Notes: generated from the sequence alone by a model not told the origin. DNA of 64,000 nt from Hevea brasiliensis (GCF_030052815.1 NW_026614837.1:40324-104323), one strand, 5' to 3'; positions 22,832-37,036 are shown, counted from the stretch's first letter. A program made the numbers and translations.

Positions 22832-25800
22832 TGTCACACCTTACCCCTCTGTAAGGCATAACATGATCCCGTAGAATACCTAATGAACTATCGAACTTCA
22901 CCTACCGATAACTCATTAAGTACCCTACAAGGGATTTTAAAATAATTTTTTTTTATAAGTGGTGAGCATTTTCTAATAGGTATTTAACACATTTAATTGA
23001 AGTTAAAAACTAGTTAAAACTTTTGGCCCATTTTATTTTTCGGCAAATTTTATAAAAATTTTGACAGAGTTCCGTTTATATTTTGAGAAAACAGTTCTTC
23101 AAATACCTGTAAAAAAAAAAAAAAAAAAGCACTTCTAAAAATTCTTCTCAACCATTACTTTAAATTCTCAATCAATCTCAAATCTCAAGATTTCACAATC
23201 AACATTTCTCAATTTCCAAAATTCAATAATCCTCAAAATACTAGCAATTCATCTCATTCAAATTAAGTAAAATAGTTCCACTCATATTTTATTAGAGACA
23301 AAACAATTTATATATACATTACCACAAAATTTACATCAAAGGAAATTCAAACTAAATTTTTTATTACAAACTTCATACAAACTTTGTACAAGCTGCTCAA
23401 GACCATTTTACATGTCCATATATTTATGTGCAATACATACATCAAAAGAAATATTTACATTTAGGGTATAAATTATACCCGATGACTTCAAGCTGATAGC
23501 TCCTCACACCTCAGCAGCTCAGTCTGCTGCTCCTTTAGTCTCTAAATCTGCAACAACAATAAAAGCTATCGCTGAGTACTATGACTCAGTGGTGCACAAC
23601 ATACTAAAATAATCTTTATGCAGAAATAAAATCACATTTATTCATAATTTGATCTGAGCATGCGAGTTAAACACAAAACATAATTTATGAGATTTTAATC
23701 CCAAACAATTTCATTTTGAAGTGTCAAATCACATTTCATAAAACCCACAGTTAGATCATGCCATTCGAAACAAATAGAATCTCAATAGCCAGAGGCTAAA
23801 GAGAAATCACATCACAAGGCTAGCTAGCTCAAATATATGGATATCCATTCACATTCTCTTCTACTGGCACACCTCAACACTTCTCCAAAGAAGGAATCAA
23901 AATTTGAAACTAATTACCCCCACTAGTCATGCTAGTGAGGTGTTCAAATATATGGTCATGACACTGTGGTTTCAAAACTTATCTTAACAATTTGCTAAAC
24001 ATTGCTATTTCAAATATACACAATAACTTTCACAATTTAAATCAAAACATCATAAATAATGTCACAAATAAACTTTCAACAATTCAAAGCAAAAGTAAAA
24101 TACATATTTCATTCATTTTATCAATGAATTTTAAAGCATAGTGATGTTGTGCACAAACCTCAAGCGAGTCGCCTCTTGGCCTTGACTCGGTTCCTCGGGT
24201 TCTTTCCCGATATTCTTTTCAACTGAAACACACAATTTCATAGTGTTTCAGTACCATAACTTAGCATAAATCTAAAAATAAATTTAACTTCACTTTTACT
24301 TAGCTCTAACGTGCTAAACTCGACGTTCTTGAATTTTTGTGTTTCGGGTTACTATTCACTATACTATTCAAGTCAAATTGTTGACTTTCTAAGGCTTAAT
24401 AGGTATGGGAATTCTAACTTCACCCATATACCTTTGGTCACTAAATTTTTTTGTTTTGGTTGTTTATTCAAATTCTAAGTCTTTTAGGCAAATTTGATAA
24501 ATTTTAGTTTTGGTATCTAAGGTTGCACTATTCCATTGGTCACCTTACTGTTGAAATTTGGCAAAACTTCCTTCATAGAAAATGTTCCCTATTGTCTTAA
24601 GTTTATTTTCCTTTTTGAATCACTCTAATTGGAGTTTTTTAGCTCAAGTTATGTCCAAAATACTATTACTGTTCATGTTGCAGATTTTAGTTCTGGCAGA
24701 TTTATTGATCCAACTTCGTTTAGCAATTTGATCAAGTTAAGTCCATAATTTGGTCTAATTTTCTTCATATGAAATGTTCTACTATGTCTTAGGTTTCCAT
24801 TGGTTCAAGAATCGCTTAAATCGGAGTTTTCTAGAGAGAGTTATAGTCATTAAAACTTTACTGTTCATATGGTAAATCTGCAGTCCTGCAGATTCAGTGA
24901 TTCAACTTTGCTCAGTGATTTGATTGGGTTAATGGCATAATTTGGGTTGGTGTTCTTCATGAAAGTTTTAGGTCTATATCCCATCTAACCACTGGTAAAA
25001 GTTCAGATCATTTTGACCTGCCTAGCTCAAGTTATGACCAAATGAACAAACACTTTTCATTTGGTCAGTTTGTTCAGGGCAGCCTGCAATTTTCCAACTT
25101 TTGTCAATTGGTTCACTAGGTTTTGGTCACTTTTTGGGCATGCTTCCTAAATGAAAATTGTGTCATTTAGTGCCTATTTTCATTCCCAATTGGTCCCATA
25201 CCAATTGGACTTGTAAAATTTCATTTTTGCTCCCTCAAAGGAAATTTTGGTCATGCTGCTGGCACACTCCCTTCGAATTTGGCTTTAATTCCAACACTTC
25301 TAACACACTTTAATTAGGTCACAAATGACCATTTTTCACTTCACATTAGGTCAAAGACACCATTTACAAGTTTCTCACATTTTTGTCTCTAAATCCTAAT
25401 GTCCAAAACCCTAATTCACAATTTCCTTGCATTTAGCTAATTCAAGCCTTTAATCACAACCATTTAACTACCTAAAGTTCATATCACCATCTAAGTTAAT
25501 CAAATCATGCAACAACACCCCCATATACATGCTGGCCGAAAATCATTCATGGTCCCTCAACAAATTTTTATTTCATTTTAAGCATATTTCTAAGTTAACT
25601 AAGTTATAAATACAAGTAACTTAAATCACTAACCTTTGTGTAGCAACTTCTAACTCCCCTTTTCTCCAATTTTCTTTCTTCTTTTCTTCTTTCTTTGATG
25701 ACCAATCTTCTTCTCAAGTGATTAAATCAAGTTTTTATGAAGCAATTATGGGAGAAGTTGAGGTTTAGTAAGGATTTCAAAGCTTGAGTGCAAGCTTTAA

Positions 25801-26540
25801 TGGAGTTTTGGTGAGGGAGCCTTGGGAGAGGGAAGGGAGGCGGCAAGAATGGAAGAAGACCAATTTTGTTTTTTTTTTTTTTTCTTTTTCTTTTCTTTAT
25901 GTCTTTATCTTATGGAAGACCAAAAATCAATATAATTAAATATATTAATTATTATTTTTATGGCATCATGCATGATGTCATCACCTTTTTAACTTTTTCA
26001 TTTTCTTCTCTTTTTTTTCTATTTATTTTTCTATTGGTTCTTTAATTTAATTCTCGATTCTGAAATATTCTTTTCTCCGATTTTATTTGTCAGTTAGGTC
26101 AAGAGTCAGCTCTCGGGGTCAATTGACCAAATTGCCCCTCGCCGGTTCATCCCGGTTTGCAATTAATTCAATATTTCTTCCGGCTCCTTGACCTAATTAT
26201 TTGACTGGCTTAACAGTTCTTTTTCATGATTTTTTCTTTTCCACTGTGTTTGTAAGGGTCCTAAGGACCGTGGCGTCACATTTTACGGTTCGAAATTTGA
26301 GTTTAAAATGACTTCGCAGTCCTTCCCGAGAAGGTCAACCATCGCTGTGACTCTCGGCTCATTTAACTTCTTATGTTCTGTTTTTCTTATTTATACTTAA
26401 CTAATTGAACATTACTAATTATTTGTGTTTATGGCTTCTCTAGTTATCTTAAGTATGGTTCTAATCCCCTTAATTGTCTGGACCGACACCGGTCACCGGA
26501 ACAGTGAAATATACCAGGCTATACAAATAGGGGTGTTACA
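22832..26540 (-). mobile_element. Gypsy-type solo LTR, copy C (3,709 bp), nested in the gypsy gag gene
   Basis: It starts TGTCACACC and ends GGGTGTTACA on the plus strand, flanked by a perfect 5-bp duplication CGATC. It belongs to the family of copies A and B: shared blocks include CACTGAGT..GTGCACAAC near 23,575-23,600, TTGTGCACAAACCTC near 24,147 and GTCTGGACCGACACCGG near 26,476. No internal retrotransposon sequence is present, so it is a solo LTR. The minus orientation is inferred from alignment to copy B. Removing it together with one duplication restores the gag frame as EVVDR followed by ARQMEM, a direct check of the boundaries. An A-rich run is at 23,111-23,128. Confidence 0.93.
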
Positions 26541-26545
26541 CGATC

Positions 26546-27229
26546 AACCACCTCCTTATATTTAGGTAGTCGTAAAGGAGCTACACGATCAATTAGCCTG
26601 TCTCGTAAGCCCCTTTCAAACCTGTGAGCCTTCTTCTCCTCATTTGGAATTAAGTGTTTACCAAAGCGGGATAATTTGGTAAACTTCATCTCATACTCTG
26701 TAACTGTCCTGTTGGTTTGCTTCAAGGTGTCAAACTTCAAAGCCTTAGCCTCTTGAACACTAGGTGGGAGAAATAGCTCTAAGAAGAGAGTTTGAAACTC
26801 AAGCCAGTGGATAGAACCTTCGGGTCGCCCATTCTTCTTAGAGAGATACCACTCACGAGCAACTCCCTTAAGTTGATTTCTTGCCAATATCACCATCCTA
26901 GCACTACTGCAACCCATAGTGTCATAACACCTCTCCATGTCATCTAGAAAATCTAAGGGATCAGCTAATGCATCCTCTCTAGTGAACTCTTTTGGTTTTA
27001 GCTTGAGAAAGTCTGTAGAGTCAAGAAATCGAGCCCTATCCTGAGCTGGTGCTAAAATAGGGCCAACCATAGGTTGCTGTTGTTGAGTTGTAAGGTACTC
27101 AGTTATAGTATTAACAGCACAATTCACTGCATGCAATCCCGCTGCTAGATCTGCCATAGTAACCTGACTAGCTCTAGGTGCTTGAGCTGCAGTAGCTAAT
27201 TGGAATGGTTGTGTCCCAGTCTTAGCCAT
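26546..27229 (-). pseudogene. Gypsy gag, N-terminal part
   Basis: The minus-strand frame starts MAKTGTQPFQL and contains the Retrotrans_gag (PF03732) pattern: DPLDFLDDMERCYDTMGC, ARNQLKGVAREWY, FLELFLPPSV, KFDTLKQTNRTVTEYEMKF split by normal spacing, and FERGLRD. The frame is open for 228 codons up to KEVVDR, where the solo LTR copy C interrupts it. Gag forms the particle in which reverse transcription takes place. The upstream stretch 27,230-27,500 is leader; an in-frame extension with stops is present there (residues such as RTSE and PRSIKRK). Confidence 0.92.
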
Positions 27230-27500
27230 AGGCGTCTATTCAGATGTCTAATTAATAGTTTGAGGTGGTACCTCCCCTGTTGGATCTAGGTTTGCACCAT
27301 TAAGACCCTTGGCCCTAGCTCTCCTCTTACGTTTAATAGACCTAGGCATCTATTCATTTTAATAAACAAACATTAAATCTAAAAATGTGAGCCAAATTAA
27401 GATAGGTGAAAAAGCATGAAGGACACAGATATCTAAAGCAATGATAAACTGAAAAGACGTTAATGATCCTATGCTCCGTAAGTTTACTAGACCTAAACCG

Positions 27501-27514
27501 GGCTCTGATACCAA
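27501..27514 (-). other. Primer binding site, initiator-Met tRNA type
   Basis: On the minus strand TTGGTATCAGAGCC follows the 5' LTR end (..TGACA) after three bases. TGGTATCAGAGC is complementary to the 3' end of plant initiator methionine tRNA. Confidence 0.93.
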
Positions 27515-28893
27515 CTTTGTCATGACCTATAATTTTGTGCGGTGACCAGTGCATAATTTAAGTATTCTTAAATCATGTAAGCCTTATCAGAGTATCTTGA
27601 ATAAATATACTGTCACTTACTAATCCCAAAATATAGATAAAATCCAAATAAACAAAACACTGAATAAATAATATAAATATCCTATAAGTAAACTGCAGAG
27701 TCTCTACAGATTTCAAATAAAAATTTAAACTATTCAATAAACTAAACTAATTATTAGCCTGAGGGAATATAAATTCGAGCATACTATGAGAACAAATCAA
27801 ATATTGTCCCTCTCCAGAAAATAGACTGAATATTTGGATCAGCTGCAGAATTCTACTGATTTGAAATAGATAACAGACAGAGAAAATGTGATTTGAGCTA
27901 ATACTCAGTGAATGATAATTATAGCACACAACGGAACAGGAACAGGCAGACGCTTGATTAATTTCACAATAAATTTTCTATCCAATAAAATCATGCTCAC
28001 GCTATCAATATCATTAATAAAATAATTTCATAAAACATATAAATAAAAGAAATTCATTCAATAAAATTTTATGGTACAGTACACCAGGGTGATGATACCC
28101 CACATCACCAAAAGCCAGATGATAAGCGCGCTATCAGATATTAGATACCTTCCTCCTCTTTCACAGATATCAATGCATATGATACTAATGCAAACCATAA
28201 ATTGCAATGATGCATGACTCAACAATGCAACCTAATACCGTGATAGTCCACACGATGAGGTCAGATAACAGATACAGATACTGGATACAGGTACGAATTC
28301 AAAACAGAAAATTAATTTGTACAAATCAATCAAAATCAACAAAAAAATTTCAGATAGCAAATAATAACTGATAGTGCAATTCCAATAGTTAATTTCAATA
28401 ATTTCAGAGAGTCAATAAGATCAAATCAATCTCAAATAAATTTAGGGTAACACATCGGTAAATTTTATAATCAGATATCAACCAATATAAAGACATTAAA
28501 AGCCTGTTCCCGGAATCCTAATGGCTCTAATGTAGAGATAATTGACAAAATTAATTATTTAATCAAAATTGGAATAAAATTCAATAATAAAGTAAAACTC
28601 TAGAAAATCACATGTAAAATAATTGTTAAAATATTAATTTAAAATTTCATTAATAACAAATTTGATGCTAAGAAATTTTAAAATGGACTAAAACGGTACC
28701 ATGTACTATAATTACCACTCACCTGGAACCTCAAAAACAATAGCTAGATTCAATAAAAGAGAGACAATTTCAGCTGACAGATTAAATAGTCGAATCTCCT
28801 ACATACCCAAAATATAGCAAATATTTGACCAACTAAACTAATATGACAGACCCATTAAATATATATAAATAATTCATTTTGAAACCAAAGTTG

Positions 28894-29031
<138 letters not shown>

Positions 29032-29342
29032 AGGTCAATTAAAAATATATAAAATAAAGTAAGGAAAAAAAATATAATAATAACTTTAATTATAATATAT
29101 ATATATATATATAAATTCAAGGTTATTGGTCCCACAATAATCATGATTAACCCAATTCAATACCAATGATCAAAGAAAAAGAATGAATTTCTAGAGTAGT
29201 TGTAACAAATCAAGGAAAGAAAATAAAATCAGATTTACCCATTATTGAACAAAGAACGAGAATTTTTACCTTGAAAATATAATTGAAGGTGATGAATAGA
29301 TAAATAAAAATTTAGGGATTCTCTACGCATATCAGATTATAA

Positions 29343-29346
<4 letters not shown>

Positions 29347-29411
<65 letters not shown>
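29347..29411. repeat. (AT)n microsatellite in the 5' LTR
   Basis: An AT dinucleotide run of about 63 bases, expanded relative to the homologous position in the other LTR (about 18,398-18,411). Confidence 0.97.
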
Positions 29412-29706
29412 CAATAAATAAAAGATGATGAAAATACCTGTTGAGATAGGCTTTGAGAGCAAAATTTAGCAGAAAGAGATGATTAGGGCATATATATTTC
29501 AAGAGTTCTATTAGGTATAGAATGGAATAAGAGTTATTATTGAACTGAGTTGTTCAGATTACATATATATATTTAATTTCGAAAATAATATATATATATA
29601 TATATATAAATAAGCAGGCCATGCAATAATTTTTTTTAAAATAAATATATTAAATTATTATTAGCTAATTAAAATAAATAAATAGATAAAATATTTGGTT
29701 TTCACA

Positions 29707-31738
29707 GATAATTACAACACATTTCTGGGAAGTAACTCTCGAAATGCTATGGGTATTAGTCATTGCATAAAGACACGACAATCATGACTCTTTATGCTGA
29801 ACAATTTAAGCATGTTCATATCAACACATCTTCCCATGTTAAACACATATCCATATGGAAATCTCAATTTTTTTCACCCACTTACACAACACTTCTTTTG
29901 CATTCTTGTTCAGTGTGTAAGGAGCCTTAGGATATTTCTTGGTATTTTCATCCCAATGTAACTTTGGACGATGGCAAAATACTTTCAAATCTGCTCTAGA
30001 CTTCGCATTGTCCTTCGTTTTCCCCTGAACATTCATAACAGTATTGAAAATATTATCAAACACATTTTTTTCTATGCCCAATGAGAATTTTTTTCCAGTA
30101 GGGCAAGCCCCAAAATATACTTCTTTTCTTCCACGCACATCCATAATTCTTAGAAATTCTAGCATTGATTCCTTCTGAATCAACTTCTGTAACTTTTTGG
30201 ATCCTAAATCCTCAATCTCCTTAAATATTTGTTCACCCAACTGTTCTGTTGTTGCTGTCTTTTGTACTGTTTGACCCTTCCTAAACCACCTTTTATTCAT
30301 TCTAAATGGATGATTCGGTGGTAAAAACTTTCGATGATTGTCAAACCACGAGGTCTTTCCATCACTAGTTAAAGTAAAAGCATATGAGTCCTCCTCACAA
30401 TAAGGACAAGCTAACTTCCCCGCTGTGCTCCAACCTGACAACATTGAGTATGCAAGAAAATCACTTATTGTCCACATCAATGCAACTTGCATTTGAAAAT
30501 TCTTCTTAATGGAAACATCATATGTATGGACTCCCACCTCCCACAAATCTTTCAACTCATTAATAAGGAGCTACAAGAACACATCTAACTTTTTTTTAGG
30601 GTTTTTTGGGCCAAGCACAATCACAGATAAGAACATGTACTCATCCTTCATGCACATCCGTGGTGGCAAGTTGTATGGTGTAACTATCATAGGCCATAAA
30701 GAGTAATGTTAGCCTGATTGCCCAAATGGTTGAAACCCATTAGTGCACAAACCCAATTTAACATTTCTTATTTCACATGCAAAACTTTGATGCATCTAAT
30801 CAAAATGCTTCCAAGTGGGAGAGTCTGACCAATAGGGCATGTCACTATCTTCTTCATGCTCAGGATGCCACCTCATATACTTTGCTGTGGCATTAGATGC
30901 ATACAACTTTTGTAGATGCGAAGTTAGAGGAAAATAGTACATATTCTTATAAGAGACATTTGTTTTTCATCTGGAAGGTCTATGTCTTGATCTTTTGAAT
31001 CATGGGTGTCTATAGAACTTGTAATTATTCCATTCATCGTCTCCATGCCAATAAATCATGCAACCATTAATGCAACAATCAATCTTTTTTACTAGTAAGC
31101 CAAATCATCGCATTAGTTTTTTTATACTATAGAAGCTATCTGTCATTATATTATCAGCTGGCATCAATTCTAAAAGAAATTGCCATAACTCATCATATAA
31201 ACTTTCAGAAAAATGGTGTTCTGTCTTTAGATTCAGAAGTCGAGCAACGGTAGACAACTGTGAATGGCCGTATGGATTTCCTGGCCACACTTCCTACTCT
31301 GATACTCTGAGCATATCATAAAGATGTTGTGCTGCTGGGTTTGGGTTCTCCTCAAAGTTTGGATCATAAGAAGGCCAGTAACATCATAAACCATTGACTG
31401 AAATTCATTGTGAGATTGGGCCTCTAAAGTTTGAGGCTCAACATTTTGAATAAATACTTCTTTTTGAGAAACATTTTGTACATTTTGATGCTACACATAA
31501 TTTTCCCCATGGTTATACCAATAATAATAATAATTTTCTACAAAATTGTGTGTCTCAAGATGTACTTTAACTGTAATCTCATCCAGAAATTCCTAGTCCG
31601 ACACTTATGATGATTACACAGACATCTTATCTTTTCACCATCCATATACTGTGGATGCATTTTAGCAAACTCCACAAATTGCTCAACCCCAGCTATAAAC
31701 CTAGGATTTAAGAACCCATTTTCCAATCTAGCATACAT
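29707..31738 (-). pseudogene. CACTA TNP2 transposase, 5' part (Transpos_assoc and Transposase_21)
   Basis: From 31,738 downward the minus strand encodes MYARLENGFLNPRF...GVEQFVEFA and IRCLCNHHKCR (Transpos_assoc, PF13963). After a frameshift near 31,590 it gives FLDEITVKVHLETHNF. Farther on come YYFPLTSHLQKLYAS, MRWHPEHEED, WKHFD, RNVKLGLCTNGFQPFG, SLWPMIVTPYNLPP and LWEVGVHTYDVS, then MWTISDFLAYSMLSGWST and KLACPYCEEDS: Transposase_21 (PF02992), the catalytic part of En/Spm-type TNP2. The reading reaches LLPRNVL at the gypsy border and continues at 16,570. Stops at about 31,105 and 30,795 and frameshifts inactivate it. The enzyme would bind CACTA ends and cut them. Confidence 0.93.
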
Positions 31739-32746
31739 CCATTATCAATCCGAATTCATATTTAATGTCTGACATTTGTGTTAACACTTATGTAATGATA
31801 ATAAAATAAATGTTTGTCGTTTCATTTAAAATTACTTATTAAATATATACAATTACTCATTAAATCTTTTAAAATTTAGAAAGTTCATAAATTAGTAGCC
31901 TTAACTTTTCACAACTAATTTGAAAGGGTATGCCCCTAACCATTCAAAAATGCACTGTCTATACAACTACAAATGGACACTTTTACCGTGCAGATGTAGA
32001 AATTTCAACAGTATCTCCCCTAGGTTCTCCAATTGCATGATATGAAAAATGTGCTATTCCATTTAAGATTATTAAATGAAATGTCACATTTATATATATG
32101 CAATCAGAGAACATAATGAGATACCACTAAATTTCTACTTATGCGTAAGTAAAGAAGCATCCATTTGCAGATATTGAATATAGACACTAAATTTCCAAAC
32201 TGTCCTTCAAGACAATTCAGTAAAAGCTCACCCTTCAGTAAGCATATCACTTAACAGTCATTTATTGCTAAATGAAATTAAATTTACTTTAATTTTTTAA
32301 CGTAATGTTAATATGTATGTTATGTCATATACATATATGAATATTTATCTAATGAAATTTCAATAGCATTCCGACTATTCCGGAACATACAAAAACCTCT
32401 TAATTAGGCTAATTTTACAAACCCGAAATGAAAAAAAAAAAAAAAAACACTTCCAATACTTCAACCTTATAGCTACAACACAATTCAAACAAACCCAATC
32501 ACTTCAAATAAAGCTACTAATATTAATAGGAGCAGTAAAACCACTATTGCAATAGGGATACTCATCAATAATAGTTATGCATATCATCATATCATGAATT
32601 AACTATCATTAGCTAGGTAAAACAACAAGTTAATCATAACAACAACAACAACAACAACAACAATAATAATAATAATACAAAAGAATTCCATTCCCAATTT
32701 TTAATTTCCATTTCCATGAATTATACTAGTTTATTTTCAAGACTTG

Positions 32747-32777
<31 letters not shown>

Positions 32778-32795
32778 AACAACAACAACAACAAC

Positions 32796-32830
<35 letters not shown>

Positions 32831-33189
32831 AAAAGAATTCCAATAATAATAATAATAATACTAGTTTATTTTAAAAATAACAATATTTTTAATTTACTCA
32901 AAACTTAAATTATTTTTAATTAAATGCCATTATACAATCTGCTCTTATTCTAAAACACAAGCTATTCTACATCTATCACCATAAAAAATCCATTTAAATT
33001 AATAAGAAAATAAATATATGGAGAAAGATAAAAAGGGAGATGTGTTTTCTTCTCCACCTTCTAATGCTGGTAGAGGTGGTGGACAATGCTGGCGAAGGGG
33101 AAAGAGCCAGTGAGGTGAGGAGGAAAGGGAAAAAGAAAGAAAGAGGGTCAATTATTTAGTTAGGAAATTCTAATTTTTAAAGTTGAGCT
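31739..33189 (-). other. CACTA 5' leader/intron region
   Basis: This stretch lies between the subterminal repeats and the TNP2 start. No coding frame was seen. It contains two runs of CAA/AAT triplets (32,637-32,677 and 32,746-32,867) and an AAAAAAAAAAAAAAAA run near 32,430. A GA-rich stretch at 33,020-33,150 may be leader sequence. Confidence 0.5.
32637..32867. repeat. Compound (CAA)n/(AAT)n microsatellites
   Basis: Two arrays share the order (CAA)n, (AAT)n and the flank ACAAAAGAATTCCA (about 32,678 and 32,828). They look like a local duplication of one microsatellite plus flank. Confidence 0.85.
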
Positions 33190-33749
33190 TTTGTGATAGA
33201 GTAACTTATCCGTCAAAAATTTTTTATAGAAAACATAATTCTTTCATAATTTTTTGAAGAAAAACATAATTTTGTTAAAAATTTATAACATAATATATTA
33301 TGCCGTCATAAATTTATGATAGATAAGTTAATTCGTCACAAATTTATGATGAATGAATAAATTCATCTCAATTTTTTTATGAAATAATGTATTTCATCAC
33401 AAACATTGTGACGGAATTATGTTTTCTGTCAAACATTTGTGATGGACAATAATTTTCCGTCACAAATTTGGAACAGAAATACATTTCATTATAAAGTTTT
33501 TAATGGCAATATTTTTCCGTCACAAATTATTGACGGATAAATCCGTCTGTCTCAAATTTGTGATGACTTAGAGACAGAATATCCATCCGTCAATAATTAA
33601 AATATTAAAAAAATAATTAAAAATTTTTTGATGAATATTCGGCCACAAATCCGTTCAATAATGTAATATGTCAAAAATTCATTTCTAATTTGTGATGGAA
33701 TATTTCCGTCACAAAAAATTCGTCACAAAATTCTATTTTTCTTGTAGTG
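33190..33749 (-). repeat. CACTA right terminus with subterminal repeats
   Basis: The last nine bases CTTGTAGTG are the reverse complement of CACTACAAG, the usual start of plant CACTA elements. The preceding 550 bases contain many direct and inverted copies of CCGTCACAAATTTGTGACGGA-like motifs (for example around 33,410-33,470, 33,515-33,560, 33,690-33,725). Such subterminal repeats are the binding sites of CACTA-encoded proteins. The next three bases, TAA, would be one copy of the 3-bp target duplication. The partner end is not in the window. Confidence 0.9.
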
Positions 33750-36267
33750 TAAATACTTAAAAAAAAAATCAATTAAGCCATATGGTTAGAAAAGTGAGAC
33801 TCGCTTCTTTTGTGGATGAAAGTGGACATACATTAAATGCATCTTATAATTTCTCATCGAGTCATATTATAAATAATAGGGTATTTATCTAGTTACTTCA
33901 TAATATAAAATAATATATCAAACATAATTTTTTATAAAAAATAATTAATTAAAAAGATGGCAATGAATATAATACCTGTAAAAATCACCATACCCGTATT
34001 AAAACTCGATTAATATTCTTAAAATCCGAATTCGTTCCAAATCCAAATATTATTATCCAGAAAATACCCGAATCTATTTAATTTAATATATTTTAATTAA
34101 TAATTTATATAAAAAAATTATTTTTATTAATAATTTATATTTTAAAATTTTAATAATTTCATAAATATTTCAATTTTATTTATATAAAATAAAATATATA
34201 ACAATTTATCAATATTATAATAAAAAATATATTATATATTTAATTAAATATTAATATAAGTGAATTCAAGTAATGGATATCCAACATATAAAACTTGAAC
34301 TTTATCCGAATCTGTCACGGATATTAAATTTCAAACCTGAATCTATCTCAAATTCAATTATATACTAGTAAAACTCATTTAATTAGAATTTAATTGGATC
34401 AGGTAACTATAAAAATTCGACCGTTTTCTTCCCTGCTTGGATGTGGAAATGATAGGAACACCACAACTCCATGGACATGTGCAATGGAATAAAAGAAAGG
34501 ATGAAGAAAACGTACGAATTCTTCAAATATATCATTAGCACTTATCACTTAAGCACTACATTTTGTGAACTTTATTTTTCTGCTAATATTGGAATAATGA
34601 TAATAAGATGTAAATTGGAAGTGGAAAAGTTCATAACACTTACGCAAATCTAATGCCATACATACACGTTCACACTTTGTGCAATTTGATCATTATATCT
34701 TTTGACAATTAACATATTTTTTTCGCAACTAAAGCCACTATAAGGGTGATGCCCTTTTAGTACAAGGTTTTTTTTTTAATTAAAAAATTATTAATATTCA
34801 ACATTCTTCCCATCATTCATAAATTTCTATTTAGTTTTTCTTTTTAAGAGGATTTAATGAATTAAATAATAATGATTTGACTATATAATATAACTTTGTA
34901 TTTTAAAATTTTCATCTGTATACAAAGTTATAAATTATATTAGACTTATAAATATGGAGAGTAACTTATTTGAATGTGAATTTGAAATATTTTATATAAT
35001 AAGATTATTTAAAATTTATTTTAATAGAGTTCTTAAAAAGTAAAATAGTATTATTATTTAAAATTTGTAATTTATTAATAATTGATAGTAAAATCAAATT
35101 TAAATTAATATTAATATAAAAACATATATATAGCATAAAGTAATTTAATATTTTTTTAGTAACTCTCATCATAAATAATTTAACATTATAATTTCTTGAC
35201 TTTAAAACAACTGAAATATCATTGGGTTGGTTTATTAAACCTAAGTTAGACGACAATTTTCTTAGAATTTAAGACTTTGATACATTTATTACTAAACAAA
35301 GTGTCAATATAATCAGTTTTTGGCCTCATAAAACTATTTTTTTTCCTATTTGATAAACTTGATTTTAACTGAAATTCGAAGTGGAAAATTTCCAACCTGA
35401 AAATGACTCAATTACTAATCCTAAATTCGACTCAAATATCATTAAGTATGGGACTATTCTTTTAATAAAAAGTAGAGAAAACCCAAATTCATCAAATCGA
35501 TATTAGACATATAAAACTATTCTCAATACTCTTACCAACCTTAAGTTTCTATGATAAGTACGTGATTTTTTGACATAATATGATTATCCCTATTCATTAA
35601 TTAAATAGTTTGATATAAAGTAAAATAAGCATGTGTTTTTCACGTTTCAAGCTCAATAAACATTCACGTTAGAGATATAAAATTATTTTTGAAACTCTCA
35701 TCTGCTAGAATAGTTTTATATACACATTGTAGTGTATCCAAATTCATGCGTTGCTCATTTTGTAAGCTCGGATAAGTTTACATTAACATGCCAGTGGTTT
35801 CTTGTAGTGACGATTATATGAGGAGAAATTTGGTTAAATGAATATATAAAGATAATGTTATGATGAAGAATGTGACTTGGATATCATAATGACAAGCAAG
35901 CAAGGCAATAAATACAAGTTGAATGTTGGAAAGGATGGGTGGCGAAGATCAGAACTAGAAAGTGATCAGGCAACAAACTCAGTTCAAGCATTGTAATGAT
36001 TGATTGAGGAAGATTGCTTCTTTCCACTTTATAAAATGGCCACATAGTTTTGTTTGCAGAGTCCAAAATTTTATTGGAATTTAAGGTAGTGTTGTTGTTT
36101 TCACTTTAAAGAGTGATAGAGCAATTATACCCATTTGTTTTATATGTGGAGAAACGGCAAGAAGACAGCATCTTGTATTTGTCAACATAACATATCTTAT
36201 GTCAAAATTCTTCATTTTATAATGTGTTTGCAAAGGGCAATATTGGAGGTAAAAGATTTCACATCAA
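33750..36267. other. AT-rich intergenic DNA
   Basis: No gene was recognised. The stretch 33,990-34,390 has repeated AATCCGAAT/AATATCC motifs of a decayed repeat. Short open frames here have no recognisable motif. Part of it (35,500-35,705) is one copy of a dispersed repeat. Confidence 0.5.
35500..35705. repeat. Dispersed repeat, copy 1
   Basis: The block TTAGACATATAAAACTATTC...ATTCATTAATTAAATA..TTTGATATAAA...CACGTTTCAAGCTCAATAAA (interrupted here for brevity) recurs in the same orientation at 37,518-37,770 with an internal insertion. The identity of the parent element is unknown. Confidence 0.65.
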
Positions 36268-36469
36268 GGCTCTATTTGTTTCATGGGAATAAAAATATTT
36301 TTATATTTTTTAGCGTTTGAGATACTTAAAAAAAATAGATTAATGAAAAATATTTTCTCAATCAAAGAGAAAATTAAGTCATTTTTAAAGAAAATAAATT
36401 TTTCTTTTTAAAAAAAGAAATTATTTTTCATTTTCTAAATTTGGATAATCTTATTAAAATATGAAAACA

Positions 36470-36528
<59 letters not shown>

Positions 36529-36661
36529 AATACGCACTATTAATTTAATATTACAACTAAATAATAAAAAATATTTTTATAAAAAATATTATTTTACAAA
36601 ATATTTTTTATAAAAAATATTTTTCAAATACAAATTATTTTTTTACGAAACAAACAAAGCC
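36268..36661. mobile_element. MITE-like element with inverted ends, about 394 bp
   Basis: The left end GGCTCTATTTGTTTC and the reverse complement of the right end, GGCTTTGTTTGTTTC, match at 13 of 15 positions. The interior is AT-rich with symmetrical AAAATATTTT motifs and an (AT)n run at 36,473-36,523. This type of end is common among non-autonomous DNA transposons of plants. I could not see a convincing target duplication. Confidence 0.7.
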
Positions 36662-37036
36662 TAAACAATACAAAAGAAATAAGAATTAATTAATTTTTTT
36701 AGATTTTGAGATTGGGCTTATATATGCAATAGGTTTCTTCTAAGTGAATCAAAAAAGAAAATAATAACTTCCCATTTTTCTGTAAAAAAAAAAGGTTAAA
36801 TAGATCATAGATGTAATTAAAGATTAATTGCGATTTATTGTTAGATTAATTAATTAACCTGCAAAGCTAAAAAATATTTTGAAAAATATTATTTTATATG
36901 ATATTAAAAAAAGAAATTTGAAAAACATTATTTTCATTATTTTAGAGTTTTCATAATTAAATCATAAATCTAATTTGAAATTAATTTTTAATATTTCTTA
37001 ATTAATTACATATTTAAAAAGTTGATAACTCTAAAG

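Noticed and set aside
22495..22861. Two opposite-strand frames of about 100 codons rich in Ile, Leu and Val
   Set aside because: They are alternative frames of the Gln/Gly-rich gag segment and its zinc knuckle.
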